Shown here in pieces: positions 5,920 through 6,530 of a stretch of DNA of 6,530 nucleotides. The notes beneath the pieces are model-generated. The model ran no database searches and was not told the origin of the DNA. It was given only the letters and a program-made list of their open reading frames with translations. A program made the translations under genes and the position numbers. This DNA comes from Comamonadaceae bacterium (GTDB lineage: Bacteria > Pseudomonadota > Gammaproteobacteria > Burkholderiales > Burkholderiaceae_C): positions 1 to 6,530 of the forward strand of contig CANIDW010000092.1 in NCBI GenBank assembly GCA_947466165.1, given 5' to 3'. Each line of letters begins with the position of its first letter. Position 1 is the first letter of the stretch.

Positions 5920-6530
5920 TCAGATCACCTTGGCGATGGCCGCGCAGACGTAGTCGATGTTGCGGCTGTTGAGTGCGGCCACGCACATGCGGCCGGTGTC
6001 GGTGCCATAGACGCCAAATTCGTTGCGCAGGCGCACCATCTGGTCTTTGGTGAGGCCCGAGTAGCTGAACATGCCGATTTGCGTGGTGATGAAGCTCATG
6101 TCTTGCTTAACGCCGGCAGCTTTGAGCTTTTCGACCAGCAGGATGCGCATCTGCTTGATGCGAACGCGCATTTCACCGAGCTCTTTTTCCCACAGCGCGC
6201 GCAAATCAGGCGTGTTGAGCACGGCCGCGACCACGGCACCACCGTGAATGGGCGGGTTGCTGTAGTTGGTGCGGATGGCGATTTTCAGCTGGCTGAGCAC
6301 GCGGTCGGCTTCTTCTTTGCTTTGGCACAGCACGCTCAGGGCGCCCACACGTTCGCCGTACAGGCTGAAGCTTTTGGAGAACGAGGTTGAGACAAAAAAG
6401 TTCAGGCCGGCGGCAACAAACTCGCCGATCACGGCGCCGTCTTCAGCGATGCCGTGACCAAAGCCCTGGTAAGCCATGTCTAAAAAGGCAACCAAATTGC
6501 CCGATTTGACGGCGGCAATCACCTGATCCC
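5920..6530 (-). CDS. Aspartate/aromatic amino acid aminotransferase, C-terminal half (partial)
   Basis: Only the last 202 residues are inside the window; the frame stays open past 6530 (Asp-Gln codons precede the GTG at 6520-6522), so the N-terminal half lies beyond the right edge. The protein is a fold-type I PLP enzyme of the AspC/TyrB family, moving amino groups between aspartate, tyrosine or phenylalanine and 2-oxoglutarate. Visible signatures are DMAYQGFG (the Asp that binds the PLP ring nitrogen and the following Tyr), STSFSKSFSLYGERVG (PLP lysine encoded at 6373-6375, then the phosphate-binding Arg), RTNYSNPPIHG, GMFSYSGLT, and the substrate-carboxylate Arg in TGRMCVA near the end. All active-site residues of this half are intact. 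TyrB-like aromatic and AspC-like aspartate specificity cannot be separated from this half alone. Confidence 0.9.
   Translation of the reverse strand, partial: DQVIAAVKSGNLVAFLDMAYQGFGHGIAEDGAVIGEFVAAGLNFFVSTSFSKSFSLYGERVGALSVLCQSKEEADRVLSQLKIAIRTNYSNPPIHGGAVVAAVLNTPDLRALWEKELGEMRVRIKQMRILLVEKLKAAGVKQDMSFITTQIGMFSYSGLTKDQMVRLRNEFGVYGTDTGRMCVAALNSRNIDYVCAAIAKVI

Noticed and set aside
5680..6390. 236-codon + strand frame spanning two genes
   Set aside because: It overlaps the dioxygenase 3' end in another frame and then runs antisense to the aminotransferase. Both real genes show intact active-site motifs, so this frame is a shadow.
1..6530. CRISPR, tRNA/rRNA, insertion sequence, phage or defence island
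   Set aside because: No regularly spaced direct repeats, cloverleaf-like segments or transposase/integrase motifs were seen. Nearly all the sequence is explained by housekeeping-type genes.

Overview
The window looks like ordinary chromosome of a GC-rich betaproteobacterium, most likely a Comamonadaceae member (Rhodoferax/Polaromonas/Acidovorax relatives). This rests on the protein families, their order and the codon usage. It is an inference, because no rRNA or other marker gene is present. Coding density is high: five complete genes and one partial gene. I found no tRNA, rRNA, CRISPR array, transposase or phage gene.

Layout, left to right. Positions 1-130 are non-coding or the tail of an unseen upstream gene, and are dominated by a 96-bp imperfect palindrome resembling an inverted REP pair. 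Next on the + strand come pccA (131-2179), a one-chain biotin carboxylase/biotin-carrier alpha subunit of an acyl-CoA (probably propionyl-CoA) carboxylase, and a small VOC-fold protein resembling methylmalonyl-CoA epimerase (2218-2697). Together they fit the route propionyl-CoA -> methylmalonyl-CoA -> succinyl-CoA. They meet two convergent - strand genes at a hairpin that contains both stop codons. These are an RnfB/RsxB-like ferredoxin without a membrane anchor (2707-3387) and, upstream of it, an intracellular PHB depolymerase, phaZ (3419-4834), with a long basic tail. A 214-bp divergent spacer holds a good phaZ promoter with an 11-bp palindrome at the expected start of transcription, plus two abutting dyads nearer the next gene. 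That gene is a YgiD/DODA-type extradiol dioxygenase (5049-5906, +). It converges on the C-terminal half of an aspartate/aromatic aminotransferase (5920-6530, -), which runs off the right edge.

Metabolic reading (inference): the left half handles carbon storage and odd-chain carbon. PhaZ mobilises polyhydroxyalkanoate, and 3-hydroxyvalerate units would give propionyl-CoA, the likely substrate of PccA. The right half (dioxygenase and aminotransferase) could both act on aromatic amino acid derivatives, but nothing shows that they work together.

I see no clearly new multi-gene system. The points most worth following are the phaZ operator candidate, the basic tail of PhaZ, the epimerase-like protein with Gln at a metal position, the anchor-less RsxB-like ferredoxin, and the REPIN-like palindrome.
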